From the NCBI GenBank assembly GCA_033398695.1, contig CM065816.1, forward strand, positions 130,545,358 through 130,609,357: 64,000 bases of DNA. The letters are read 5' to 3'. This stretch comes from Orobanche coerulescens. Its lineage: Eukaryota > Streptophyta > Magnoliopsida > Lamiales > Orobanchaceae. The translations under genes and the position numbers were made by a program. Shown in pieces: positions 46,601 to 58,905 of the stretch (position 1 is the first letter of the stretch; every line of letters begins with the position of its first letter). The notes beneath the pieces are model-generated. The model saw only the letters and a program-made list of their open reading frames with translations, did not search any database and was not told where the DNA came from.

Positions 46601-47470
46601 TCTGATCTCGGATTAGACTGATATGATTGTCGTGGCACATCATATCTCGAGGTATGTTCCGTATTTCCTTGGTATTTGTCTTTGATGGACAATCGGTTAT
46701 CGTCTTGGGATTTGATGATGTTATTCGATGGATCGTATTGGTCAGAAATGGTATATTTCCGTATCGTGAGTTGATGATGATAGTTTGAGAATCTTGAGTA
46801 TTGTTTGAGGTACAATACAGATATTATGTTCGAGTTTATTGGTTAATCGAGTCCAAGATGCGAACTGTGATAATGATTATTCTGATGAGAATTACTCGAG
46901 TAAGTAAAGTTATGACGGTAAGATTACGTTGGTCGTATTCTTATGTTGTATTCTCATTGGTAAGTAATTATTAATGTATTGTGACGGTTATCATTGTTGG
47001 ATATTATGGCTGACCCCGTCGTGGGATTTCTTTTTAGGTTCTTGGAGTATCGAGCTTGTAGCGGTCGTGAAGAGATGAGCTTCCCGGAGGATACTGGCCA
47101 GGACGTGTTTTGTGCTTTGAGTTTCTTGATTGGTTCTTGTATTCCGCTGCTAGAGTATCTTTATGGTTGGTCTTTTTCCGCTGCGTGAGTATTTTGAAGT
47201 GCTCTTTCTGTATCTGGTAACTGAGATTACTTTGGAAATCGTTTTCTAAACTTTTGTGTGTCGGCTGTTTGGCCTTGCGATTTCAAATGAGTTTTTTACG
47301 ACGGTTTTTGTTAAATGGATTTTATAAACCTTTGTGCATTCTTAAAGATAGTACCGTTGTTGGCCTCTTGGGCATTTGTAAATGTTTGCGAAAAAATCTT
47401 TTAGCCTTGTAGGTTCCATCTCGGGGCCCACGGCGATGTAATATTTCCGGTTAAATCTGGGGGTGTTACA
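43610..47470 (+). repeat. D LTR 3
   Basis: Third LTR, ending GTGTTACA at 47470, followed by ATGTT (47471-47475). The dyad array is at about 43866-44375, the TATA box at 44384-44393 and the acceptor-like tttctttttag|gtt near 47036. Confidence 0.92.
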
Positions 47471-47475
47471 ATGTT
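47471..47475. repeat. target site duplication ATGTT (right, element D)
   Basis: Matches 31327-31331. Confidence 0.92.
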
Positions 47476-47711
47476 GATTCTTGTTTGAATTTAGTGTTTA
47501 TGAAGTTGTTCTTGTTGAAACTAGTAACATTGAATGTCAGATAGGCATGTATTTGGAGTCGATTGTTTTGTATGCTTGGTGTTTTCCTTCATAAATGTAT
47601 TCTTATTGTTAATCATATTCACCTACATGATTGTTTGAAAATGGTCTTCTGAAATTTTATAAACCTGGGTATACTTTTGGAAATATCAATACCTCAAAAT
47701 AATACATTAAG
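47476..47711. other. AT-rich sequence between D and the copia LTR
   Basis: Continues the sequence that D interrupted. No gene or recognisable repeat is seen. The boundary to the copia LTR is not certain. Confidence 0.4.
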
Positions 47712-48861
47712 TGTTTTGATAAATGCACCCTAAAGTCTGTCCCTACAGCGAACTTCATATAGTGCCTAAAAGATATCTCCTACATCCAAATGGAAGTTCC
47801 AGAGTCATCAAAGAAGACTGTTAACTATAGCAAATAAACTGTAGGTGTTTTACTTAGCAAAAATAGAACACAATCCAATAGGATTTAGACTTAGAGCTTT
47901 AAACCGTTGTGAGATAAACCTTTCTTTATTCAAAGTATTCACAGTTTCAAAGTAGCATTTAATGCTGATAGGACATTATTTAATGCGGCTGAAAAGATTG
48001 CGGACAAAGAGCATTTAATGGAAAAAAAGAATGTCTGAAACATTAAATGCAAAATATCTCTAATTCAAACATTCTGCAAGCCGCAAATCTGACCTGTCTA
48101 AATCTCATCAACCGGCCAACGGCTACATTTATAATGGATATATTTCCAAGGTTATAAATAGACCAAGCAAGAGGACATTGCTCACTTACTGATTGATCAA
48201 GAATCCAAAGCATTCATTATCTAAGAGCAATCTATTTCTTCAAGCCTACAACGCATATCCTTGAGTGAAGAAATACTAAGCCCTCAACTGAGAACAGAAC
48301 ATTACAGCTAAGACTTTCATAGCCTATAGCTGCTGTTTTGATTCATGTGATTCAAAACCTTTCTCTTGAGATCATTAGCCATGTGTGGACTAAGTTGAAC
48401 TATTCCAACCCGTGTGGGAAGAAGAGAGTTCAAAGACGAAGCTTTAATCTATGTGAGAAGAAGATAGTCAAAGAAGCCTCAGCCAATAAGTGTGAACTAC
48501 TTAAGCTACAGTCGGCTGTATCAATCTGTGTGAACGATACATCAATCGATTTAGTTAAAATCATGTAGTTGTGTGCGCCTTAATTTTAATAAACTATTTT
48601 ACTCCCGTGTGGATGAGCTGTGGACGTAGAGGGATTTACCTTGAACCATATTAAAATTGTGTGTTATCATTTCCTATACTTACTGTTTCCATACTGTCTG
48701 TGATTTGTAGTATACTTACTCTAAAAACCCTATAAGCACCAAGCTACAGGATGCTGTATAGTTGCTATACTTAGCGCAACTTAGCTTAAGACTTTTTCTA
48801 CGCAAAACAAACTTCGAAAAGGAGTACAATCTGAGCTATAATATAATACATTGTGACCAAC
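47712..48861 (+). mobile_element. probable 5' LTR of a Sirevirus-like Ty1/Copia element
   Basis: The sequence up to 48861 precedes a degraded initiator-Met primer site. It has a good TATA box (GTTATAAATAGACC, about 48152-48165), a transcript-start-like region and many short indirect repeats (gtgtgggaagaagagag, gtgagaagaagatag). The 5' edge is guessed at TGTTTTGATAAATGC (47712). No second LTR is visible in the window for comparison. Confidence 0.5.
48152..48165 (+). promoter_or_regulatory. TATA box of the copia LTR
   Basis: GTTATAAATAGACC inside the proposed LTR, about 710 bp upstream of the primer site. Confidence 0.5.
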
Positions 48862-48864
48862 ACA

Positions 48865-48876
48865 TGTTATTAGAGC
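48865..48876 (+). other. degraded primer binding site of the copia element
   Basis: TGTTATTAGAGC followed by GGTT, two changes from TGGTATCAGAGC. The gag start lies about 110 bp downstream. Confidence 0.6.
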
Positions 48877-48984
48877 GGTTGATTTTACAAATAATCAGTC
48901 GATTTTTAACCTGAATCAGATCCAAATCACTAGCTCTTGAAAACTCCATTTTTTTGTACTTCTATCATTAATCTTACCGTTGTT

Positions 48985-50400
48985 ATGGATATATCAATGA
49001 TCAACCAAGTTACCATGTTCTCTATTAATGAGTCTGATGATTGGAAAATTAAGGTAGAAGCCCATGTTTCAGCCATGCACAAAGAAATGATTTATGTTAT
49101 ACAGAAAGGACATATCACCATCATGAAGGTCAATCCGGCTGCAAGAATGGAAGGTCAACCTCATGTAGAGATACCGAGAAAGAAAGAGGACAATGGACGA
49201 CCGACGAATGTAAGCGCGCAAATTTGGATAATGTCACTAGGTATATGCTATTTTTGACTCCCGACAAAGGCAGTCTCAAAGGTAAAGAGATTTAAGACAT
49301 CCTAAGAAATCTGGAAAAAACTCAAGTTAATTTGTGAGGGAACTGAGCTCTCAAAAGAAAATAAAATTTCAAAACTCACTCAGCAGTTTGAATCTTCTGA
49401 AATTAAAACAACTGAAACATTTGAGGAGCTTGACCTCAGATTCATTGGCATTGTCGGTGAACTTGATTCTTTGGGCAATGTGTACACCTAAAAAGAGAAA
49501 AACCTTAAAATCTTTAGGTCACTCCTTGCCCGATGGGATATTAATACCAGATATATGCATGTGTCTTGCAACCTAAATGATATATCTACTTTTGACCTCT
49601 TCTCTGACCTCAAAGCTTTTGAGTATGACATTAACACGATAGAAAAGGTTGAATAGTCCCCTGCCAAGACTACAACAATGGTCGTTGTATCTGACAGGAG
49701 ATGAAGCTCTATCCCCAGCACATCCAAAGCTGTCGATAATGATGATGACATTATGTCACAAGATGAAATGGATCTTCTCATGCACAAGTTCTCGAAACTC
49801 ATTAAGAAATACGGAAAGGCTCCATACTAGCCTAAACGCTTCAACAAGGTGATCATTGAGTCACCATCTTCTAGAGACTCTAATATATGTTATAATTTCA
49901 GGAACCTAGGGCACTATGCAAATAGATGTAATCATCCTAAGGTACAGAATCTACCAGAGGTTGAGCAACAGGAAAAGGGTGAGAAAAGACATGTGAAGTA
50001 AGCTTAAGGCACTGATCGAGGAATAAAAAGACATGCTCACACCTATAAAAATATAGGAATGCATACGGGATGTCACCGACAGTGACTCCTCTGATGATGA
50101 AATGGAAGATATTGCCTACATATGCTTTATGGCAAAGGAAGAGGATGACGATGACAGAGATGATGAGGTTAGCTCAACCTTAGTTAATTCTACAAATGCA
50201 TCATATACCTTTAAAAGCATGATGAATGAGTTTCGGATCATTCAAAAAGCTCATGAGATGCTTAAACAAGAAAACCTACAGCTCTCTCTTTCAAACCTAG
50301 AGCCGAAGGATGAAAACGATTTTGCTAAAAGTCAATTATGAACATGTCTTTAGATTGCAAAAGTATCAAGGTCACTCATTAAAAACTCATGGAAAGCAAT
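48985..50400 (+). pseudogene. gag: copia gag remnant (Sirevirus-like)
   Basis: The start (ATG 48985) and first 80 residues show the UBN2-type copia gag: DWKIKVEAHVSAMHKEMIYVI followed by a lysine-rich KVNPAARMEG. Shifts and stops follow (49200-49850). Further on, a retroviral knuckle CYNFRNLGHYANRC (49886-49927) has its second Cys changed to Phe. Then comes the segment MEDIAYICFMAKEEDDDDRD (50102 on), which resembles the C(A/L)MA motif and acidic, coiled-coil-rich tail of Sirevirus gag. The element is long dead. Confidence 0.75.
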
Positions 50401-51290
50401 CATCAACTTACAACTAAACTAAATGAGGTAAATCTCATAATCAATGTAAGACAAATGATGATGCTTTGCTGGAAGCTAAGATATAGCTTCTCGGGAAAAG
50501 AGAATGAGAACTCTAAACCATCCTCAAGTCATTTGAGAAATCATATAGGAGGATGGAAGACATCATAAGCACTGGCATCATGTCCATGACAAATGTGGCT
50601 TCGAATATAGCTCGTTCTCCAACAATGGCAAAACTAGTACGTTATTTGTCAAAGGAGTGGAACCTGTTCCTAAAAACAAGGGAGCTCCAAAGGCTGCACC
50701 TGTAGACATAGAAAAGGGTGCAAATGTCCCTTCTCAAAAATCAGCGGCTGCCATTCTGCAACCAAGCTCTTATTAAAAGCAGCGGAAAGCACAGCCCCAC
50801 AAGCCTATAAGGCGTAATGCTCAAAATCAATAGTATGCTCCTCAAGCATACCAATAGCACCATCAACAGAAAAGAAGGAATGTTGTACCCAAGTACCACC
50901 AACAGCATGCGCCTCCGTATTATCAAGAGTAAATTGCTCCTCCATACTGGGTGCATGAATCCAGACATCTTTCTCAAAAGCAATCTGCCGCGTAGTTATA
51001 CCAACAGCAGGTTTGGAAATCCAACTGGAAACCCAGAAGGCAATCCAGAAGACAGAAAAATACGGTTCCTCCTCCCAGAAAACAACATTACTAGAACCAA
51101 CATTCTCAATTTTACATGCATAATAACAATGCATACAGCGATTACGTGCCTGCCATACGTAAATCTCGCAAAAGAGGACCAAACAAACCTACATGAAACT
51201 CATTGTTGTAAGGTAAATTTAGGTACCTGAAGGCATTAATAATCAAGGACCCAAAGATCAAATGGGACCTAAATATACTTAATTCTTGAT
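50400..51290 (+). pseudogene. decayed gag C-terminus and linker of the copia element
   Basis: Short frames with Lys/Glu-rich coiled-coil-like and Pro/Gln-rich pieces, broken by many stops. It is placed by position between the gag tail and the protease motif. The 137-codon frame at 50817-51230 has no domain I recognise. Confidence 0.5.
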
Positions 51291-52715
51291 TACAGGATAT
51301 CATAGAGAAGGACATCTGGTACTTCGATGATGGATGTTCTCATCACATGACAGGAGATATCACCAAGCTAACAGATTATGTAGAAGGTCGAGGTCCAAAA
51401 GTGCGATTTCTTGATAAATCCAAAGGAAGAACATGAGGGAAAGGAACCCTGCTTGTAAGAAAATTCAAAGTCACTGATGTAGCATATGCAAAAGGACTAC
51501 AATATAATATTCTTAGTGTTAGCTAGTTATGTGACAAACAGTTCTCAGTCAAATTCTATGAAGATCATTGTAGGGTGAAGGACAGAAAAACCAAAAATAA
51601 ATAGTCCTCACAAGAAGTCGGTCAGGTAACATGTACATTACTGATTCGAAACCGACTAGTGTTGTAATTCCTTGCTTTGTTGCCATAGGCACTGCAGATC
51701 AAAGTTGTCTATGGCACAAAAGGATCTCTAATATCAACTTCAAGACCATCAATAAATTGGCCCAACAGGGAATGGTTAGAGGCTTGTTGGATGTTTCATT
51801 TGATATGAACACTCTGGACCCTGTCAGACAGGCAAGCAAGTCAAGACCTCTCTGAAGAGCAAATCATATTTATAAACGCACAGGGTCCTGAATTTACTGC
51901 ATATTGATCTTTATGGCCCTGTAGACCCTATTAGCCTGGGAGGTAAGAAATATTGCCTTGTTATTGTTGACGATTTTTTCAGGTATTCATGGACCATATT
52001 CCTGAGAAAGAAGAAAGAGACAACCAAGAAGTTACCGAAGCACCTGAAAAAGCTATAGAATGAGAAAGGGCTGAGCACTGTAATCATTCGATCCGACAAA
52101 GGCACGGAATTCACTAAGCGCTTTATAGCGCAATACTGTGTGGACAATGGCATATAGCACGAATACTCAGCAGCCCGAACTCCTCAACAAAATGGTGTTG
52201 TCTAGCGAAATAACAGGACAAAGAGGCAACAGGAATAATGATAGTTGCAAGTAACTTGCCACAGCATTTATGGGGAGAAGCAACAAATATAGCATGCTAT
52301 ATTCAAAACCGCTGTATCATCAACAAGCACTACAACAAAACTGCATACGAGGTATGGAATAATAAAACTCTTATGGTTGCGTATTTTCACATCTTTAGAT
52401 GCAGGTGTTATGTTTTTAATAATGGGAAGGATCATCTCATAACCTTTGATGGGAAATCCGATGCGGTTATATTTGTTGGATAATCCTCTGTCAGCAAGGC
52501 ATTCAGAAATTTCAATAAAAGGAAACTGACTATAGAGGAGTCAGTCCATGTGGTCTTCGATGAATCTCATTGTGATCCTGCAGGAATAGATAACCTAACC
52601 CAATCCGTCCAAACTTTATCTCTTGAGGAAATCCCACAACCTTAGGAAGACCCCGTTGTCAATCTAGAAATTAATCCCGATGTTGTAATAACAGAAGAAG
52701 TAGTTGAAGCTGATG
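51291..52715 (+). pseudogene. pol: copia pol remnant: protease and integrase
   Basis: Protease motif WYFDDGCSHHMTGD (51316-51357), where the family has DSG; here the Ser is Asp. Then comes a GAG-pre-integrase zinc segment, LWHKRISNINFKTINKLAQQGMV (51708-51776). The integrase core has HIDLYGP, VIVDDFFRYSW, VIIRSDKGTEF and TPQQNGVV. The catalytic Glu that should follow VV is a TAG (52202-52204). Later parts include LPQHLWGEAT, KTAYEVWNNKT and DGKSDAVIFVG, then a further TAA before the next recognisable part. RT and RNase H are absent because D' cuts the sequence at 52721; they would lie beyond this window if they survive. Confidence 0.85.
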
Positions 52716-52720
52716 CTGGG
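52716..52720. repeat. probable target site duplication CTGGG (left, element D')
   Basis: The five bases before TGTAACACC. The partner would lie beyond the window because the other LTR is broken by element E. Confidence 0.4.
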
Positions 52721-55700
52721 TGTAACACCACCAGATCCGACCATAAATATTACAGCGACGTGGGTCCCAGAATGGAACCCACAAGGCTAAAAGAAATTTT
52801 CGCAAACATTTACAAATTCCCAAGAGGCCAGCGACGGTACTATCTTTACAAAATTTGATGACTATATAAAATCTGTTTATCAAAACCGTCGTAAAATCTT
52901 GTTTGAAAGGACAAGGCCTGAAATGCCAGAACTAAAAAGTTTGAAAGCATACGTTAAGCTATCGCTTACATCTACCGACAAAATTGTTTAGAAAACGGTT
53001 GCCAAAGTAACCTAAGTTACCAGATACCAAAAGGCCATTTAAAAATACTCACGCAGCAGAAAAGACAAACAATTAAAAATACTCTAGCAGCGGAATACAA
53101 CAACCCTTCAGGAAACTCAATACACAATTACATGCCATAGCCAGTATCCTCCGGGAAGCTCATCTCTCCACGACCGCTACAAGCTCGATATCCCACGAAC
53201 CTAAAAAGAAAGCCCACGACGGGGTCATCCATAATATCCAACAATGATAACCGTCACAACACATTAATAATTATATACCAATGAGAATACAAAATAAGAA
53301 TACGACCAATGTAATCTTATCGTCATAACTTTACCAAGATTCACATCTCGCACAGTACCCAAGGTTCTCAAAGCATCATCATAACTCACTGTTACGAAAT
53401 CTACTAACTCTGTCCAACCCAAATCCGTCGGGTAACACCATCACATCTCGACACGAAAACCAATTGTCCATCAAAGACAAATACCAAGGGAAATACGGAA
53501 CATACCTCTAGATGCACAATACCACGACAATCATGTCAGTCTAATTCGAGATTAGATCAATGCAACATACGGGCACGGTCCAAACACAAGACCCACAAAT
53601 GCATACTCATATGACAACGTCAATATGCTCAACACAATAACAACAGTGTATACTCGATGGAAATCCCATGATCCAGCGCCCTCAGCATAGATCCCATGAT
53701 CCTACTAGATCAACACGAAACGGATAACCAATAATATACCAATGCACAACAACACATGATAAAATCAATGATGCGAATCCACATGATTCCATCAACACAA
53801 TACTGGGTAATCCAACGATCCAACGCCCTCAGCATAGATCCCCATGATGATCCCGTCGGACCAACGCATTGTGGAAAACATGTCCAACGATCCAGCGACC
53901 TCAGCATAGATCCCCATGATGATCCCGTCGAACCAACGCATAGTGGACATCCGATCCAGCGCCCTCAGTATAGATCACACGATCTCACCGGATCAACACA
54001 ACATAAACCATACAATGATGCATACACCTATGCAACTCAATATGTTCATCAACATGAACAACGTATGAATAAAAAACATGAACGACACTATGATGAAACA
54101 ACTAGGACGACTTCATGTTCAGCAACATGAATGACAACCTGCATGATCAACATCATCAACACTAAACCGAATCGAACTAAGATACTTGTCCTGAGTCCTT
54201 CAGGATAAATATCGATGTCAAATCATAATCGACGATTATCCTTAATGCTCGGCGATCTAAACGAACCATGGACTATAGATACTCATATCTTCATCTTTAT
54301 CGCAACGTAACCTTGATATCCGAATATGCCAATAACCGAGATAAAGCATATACATTATGATTTGACTCCCAGAATCGGAAGGACAACATATAATCCAAAT
54401 CTCCAGAATTTGCAGTAATAATCATTACTATATGCATTATAAACCAAATAAAACTGAAACCATTCATTAAACATTATAACGGATCAAGTAATAACTTGCC
54501 TTGATACCGATACGACGATGATGAAGCCACTACTAATCTCATTGCCTTCGTCTATGAGCTCCTCGGCCCTGACCCATGCAATTCACGAACATACTCGAAC
54601 ACGACCGCAACATACGGTTATAATCACCGATCAATAATCTCAACCTATTGAAGTAATCAAATAGAAACGATCCGATAATAATCAACAACCGACATAGCCA
54701 ACCAATCAAACTTAACAGGTCAACGATACCTCGATCCTATATAAAACCAAATAATATACTCAAACCATTTTACGAATTCATATAAATCATATGAACCGAA
54801 ATTTGAGAATTACTAATCAATATAACCGATCGACAAACTCAACGATTTCACAATATCTCGATTAGATACAAGTCCGAACAATCCAACTCAAACAATTACG
54901 AATTCATAACTAAAATACGAATACGGATACGAATGTAAAGGAAATCATATTCAGTGATCAATCACAATCTTTCCGGATTCCAAAATGATATCATGATTCA
55001 TATTTCATCAAGAATATACGAATTCTACCACTACAACCAACAAACATTCGATCTTAATATCTAAAGATACCGATAATTCAACACACGATCGTCTTACTAT
55101 GTTATTTCATCAAGAAGTTCCTCAAGAACACTAAGTGACTCTAAATCATGTTCAAAGCCCTAAAACAACCTAATTAGATATATTCTAACATCTAAACAAT
55201 CCTCATTCATAATTCAAGGTGTATATTATCATATTCTCCAATATATTATCCTCCTCACATCAAGAATCAAAACAATTCTACCAAGAAAACCAAGAACACT
55301 ATGATTCTATAATCATAACCAACATAATCAAGACATAAACCATCATATTCTTCAACATATAGTTCATATAACCTCAAGAACCGTAACAACAACATCATAA
55401 TCATCTTCATACGAATCATTCATCAGCAACAACATCAAAATCCCAATTGAAAGAGAGGATTATCCAACATACCTCTTAGAAGATGAAACACACAAGCAAA
55501 CACTTCAAGAATCATCAATATCCTCATATCCAAGCTCCAATCCCATGTTTCCAAGCTCATAATCAACTTAGGAGAGCTAAAACTCCCTCTCTCAGTGTTT
55601 GGAGGTGAAAAACGAAGTGAAATACTGAAGAGAAGTGAGAGACGGGCATTTACGTATAAAACATTCCAGTTCATTACGTACGCAACATGCCCATGTTAAC

Positions 55701-56316
55701 GTACGTAAGTCCCATTTACGTACGCTATTTGACTTTGGTAGCATACGTAACGATAGTCCAGAGTTAACTGACTCATTTCGTTGACGTCCTTACGTTCGTA
55801 ACACACTCTCCATAATGTACGTAATAAATACATTGACTTGCTACAGTAAAAGCTCATATTACATACGTAATACACACTGTATAGCGTACGTAATACGTAG
55901 TTGACTTGCCCATGCATGTTCTCCGCCGAATGCTACCGACACAGGGCCCCACCTTCCAACCACCGCTCGGTCCTGTCCGATTCCTCTTGTTACGTACGCA
56001 ATGTCATAGCCATAACGTACGTAACTCTAGCGATTTAGCGTACGTAAGTCCTTAAGCTTAGCGTACGTTAAGGGCTCTATACTTAGCCAAATCTAACTGT
56101 TCCGGTCCGTCTCGACATACTGGAAACATATACTGACTACGTATACTCAACACATTATATCCTCAAATGCAATTTTCGACCAAATATGACAATTATACCA
56201 ATACTGGCATCTCAGTACTTAATTTATTTTATCCCTACTGTACAGATTCCACGCTGTACAACATAACTCGGATAAAATAATATTAAACATCAGTAGTAGA
56301 AATTCCGGATATTACA
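52721..56316 (-). repeat. 3' LTR of element D'
   Basis: About 3.6 kb. On the minus strand it starts TGTAATATCCGGAATTTC (identical to D) and ends GGTGTTACA. The motif array is at 55675-56080. A cluster of GGATCTATGCTGAGGG-type units lies at 53670-53990. The small frames inside (79, 124 codons) have no recognisable product. Confidence 0.88.
55675..56080 (-). promoter_or_regulatory. U3 array of TTACGTACGTAA-type dyads (element D')
   Basis: More than ten TTACGTACG(C/T)(A/T)A-like sites, for example CATTACGTACGCAA, TTAACGTACGTAAG, TTTACGTACGCTA, AACGTACGTAAC and TTAGCGTACGTAAG. They occupy the places that hold TTAGCGCACGCTAA in D. An inferred TATA (GTTTTATACG on the minus strand) lies just beyond, at about 55650-55662. 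Confidence 0.6.
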
Positions 56317-56763
56317 TTCTACATCACTTAAAATAAGTTTCGTCCTCGAAACTTGCAATCCGTCATAAAACAAACAAACATACCGTTCAACCCAAAATAT
56401 CCCAAAACCATCACGACAATGATCAATCATCATCACTATAGAATAACCACAACAGCATACTTACAAATGCGCAAAGTTGACGATCTCCTGAGATACTAGC
56501 AAGTGACTTCACTGTAAAGCCTCAATACGTTTACGATCACATTCCATGAGTCTCAACAAAAATATATCATCTTCGGATGGAATAATCTAACCGTGTCAAA
56601 TCCTGTATGCTTGATTACACAATCAAGTCTAAATCCTGATACAAATCAATAATACACGATACATCTGTGAAACAACTGCCCAACACAATGGCAACGAATC
56701 CCGAAACATCGACACAAAATCTGAACGCTCAGATGATCACCAGCAATGGTCAACCAATAAATT

Positions 56764-57041
56764 AATCGAGAATATCATCGACATGATAAACTCTAATACG
56801 ACCAATCCAAAGGTCAAAACGCAACCGAGAATATCATCAACATGATAAACTCCAATATGACCAACTAGAGGTCAAAACATAATCGAGAATACCAGCAACA
56901 TGATAACCTCCAATATGACCAACCAGGGGTTAAAACACAATCGAGAATATCATCAACATGATAAGCTCCAATATGACCAACGAATGATCAATGATAATCG
57001 AGAATACCCTCACACGGTAAGCTCCAACATGATCAACACAG
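56764..57041 (-). repeat. ~59 bp tandem repeat, about five copies, in D'
   Basis: Units begin AATCGAGAATATCATC, then ACATGATAAACTCCAATA, then TGACCAAC. The first three are near-identical and the fourth and fifth are diverged. D internal regions carry only about two degenerate units (about 36950-37050 and 43085-43190), so the array expanded in the D' line or shrank in D. Confidence 0.85.
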
Positions 57042-58888
57042 AACCACAGAAATAGATATACGAAAGAATAACACTCTCAAAACGACACACCAATCACATA
57101 CAGTGGATCTCAATAAACATACCCAACTGGTGAACATACTCCTTGGCATACGAACAACCAATCACAAATCGACGAACATATCCAATCATACATGGAGTGG
57201 GAACGACCACTCAATATCCAAAACAACCAGCATGGGGTCACCATCCCCAAATCTACACTTACAAAGAAATCCTTCAAAAATCATTATGGTAAAAATCACA
57301 CTACTACCATACCAATGGAATCACATAGCACATGAAATCTAAAGTTCCAAAATTACATCATGTGCATGGATCTACAACACGCAACATATTTTTCTTATCT
57401 GATCAACCAACCGATCATCTCTGGATAACCAAACTACTATACTAAAATTCGAATCTCTATTCATCGTACCATACTGATGTCTTTTCCAGTTTGTGAGTCA
57501 TACTCATAACTTCACCATGATATGCACTATGCACTAAATGCGTATGTATACCAATCACATTTTTAAAACAAGTTTGAAATCATATAGTCTCATCAGGAAG
57601 ACAAAATTTCAAAAGTTCTTTCAAGAGTTCAAAAACTCAAAACATAAATTTTCGTAAGACCAGTAAATCAATTTTAGAACAATTAAATAGATTTGCTTAC
57701 GTCAAGTATTCAATAACAGTGTCCTTACAATCCACACGATTTCGAAGTTTTAAAATGAAAACTATGCAAATGATTGACCACATCCATACTCATGTATACA
57801 AATTCGGTTCGTCACCAATTCCACTGACATTCCATCGGAAAACCACACGATAGGGTTCCAAAATCATAATGTATAGAATATGACAAAAACTCCTTTTCCA
57901 CATATGACTCGCAACGTCAATCATTAACCCATCCTAAATCACCTCAAATATGCTATGGCAAAACATGGAATAATCAAAAAATCAAACACAGCGAAAGATA
58001 TCCCGAGAAGTTTCATTTGAACAAGTAAACCGAAACCTCGAAAGGTCATAATATAATGCATAAATGATTAGCAAAGTGTTTTACAAATCTTGGGAGTTTT
58101 AGAAAACATAAAAGCTTTTTGAAACATTAGGGTCTCAGCCCATATCTCGTCCCATATTACAGGAAGTTTAAAAGTAGAAAGCACTTCTGGACCTCAAGTC
58201 CTGGGTTATAAATCTATTTCAAAATCGATTGGGTCTCGGCCCAAAAATCATTTTCCGTAAAACATCCGTGAAACATTCATTTATAAAATTATCATTTTCA
58301 AATGCTCAAACGCAGTTCATATATCTCAAAATGTACTAACATGACTACATGTTCTTTTCAACCATCCCAAAACATTTTTCCCAAATGCACAATTCCGTTC
58401 CAAAATCTACCCAACATACTGATTTCCAAAATCATAGTTTCTCAAGATCGTCAATCCAGTCCCAACTCTGTCACCTTATATTGTAACGCATAATATTCTG
58501 CTGAATCTCAAAGCATATCAACTTAGAACGACAATAAATTTCAATGCAATTCAAGAATCCAAATACTTACATATCGTGAAGCCGACAATTCCCCGTGATA
58601 CTGGCACATGTCTCGACTCTAGAAAATACTCGATACAGACATTTTCAAAACACACGTTTTGCAAAATCAGTTCAACTTGTGAACACAACACAACTCTATC
58701 TGAAGAAACACGTTAGTACTATTTGGAAAAGTTTATAACAAGCCCAGTACTACACTGGTAAATCACATAATGCACAAGCCCGAGTGAACAACGAAACTCA
58801 CGGCTCTAATATTTGTCAATCGACAACTCAAATGACGCGGCAAAACACGACCAAACTCGACCCGACTGTCTAGCTTTTCTCAACCTAA

Positions 58889-58900
58889 GCTCTGATACCA
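58889..58900 (-). other. primer binding site of element D'
   Basis: The minus strand reads TGGTATCAGAGC, the exact consensus, unlike the two D copies. It is separated by 5 nt from the LTR edge. Confidence 0.85.
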
Positions 58901-58905
58901 TATTC

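Larger units (their letters stand above)
31332..47470 (+). mobile_element. Element D: non-coding LTR retrotransposon in LTR-internal-LTR-internal-LTR form
   Basis: Three LTRs (31332-35190, 37474-41336, 43610-47470; 3859-3863 bp) alternate with two internal regions (35191-37473, 2283 bp; 41337-43609, 2273 bp). There are no gag or pol traces, so this is a large non-autonomous (LARD-like) element. The initiator-Met primer site and the AGTTTCGAGGACGAAACT dyad suggest it uses the machinery of a Tekay-type relative. One target duplication flanks the block, so the double form arose after insertion, most simply by unequal recombination between LTRs of sister or allelic copies. Confidence 0.92.
56317..58905 (-). 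other. D' internal region (non-coding)
   Basis: Mirrors D internal sequence in reverse. It starts with the AGTTTCGAGGACGAAACT dyad near the PPT side (56337-56357). It includes an expanded 59 bp repeat (56764-57041) and ends at the primer site (58889-58900). No protein is recognised; the small frames (79, 63, 73 codons) are not conserved as proteins. Confidence 0.8.

Noticed and set aside
50817..51230. 137-codon ORF in the copia remnant
   Set aside because: No recognisable motif and position within a decayed gag-pol linker; likely chance.
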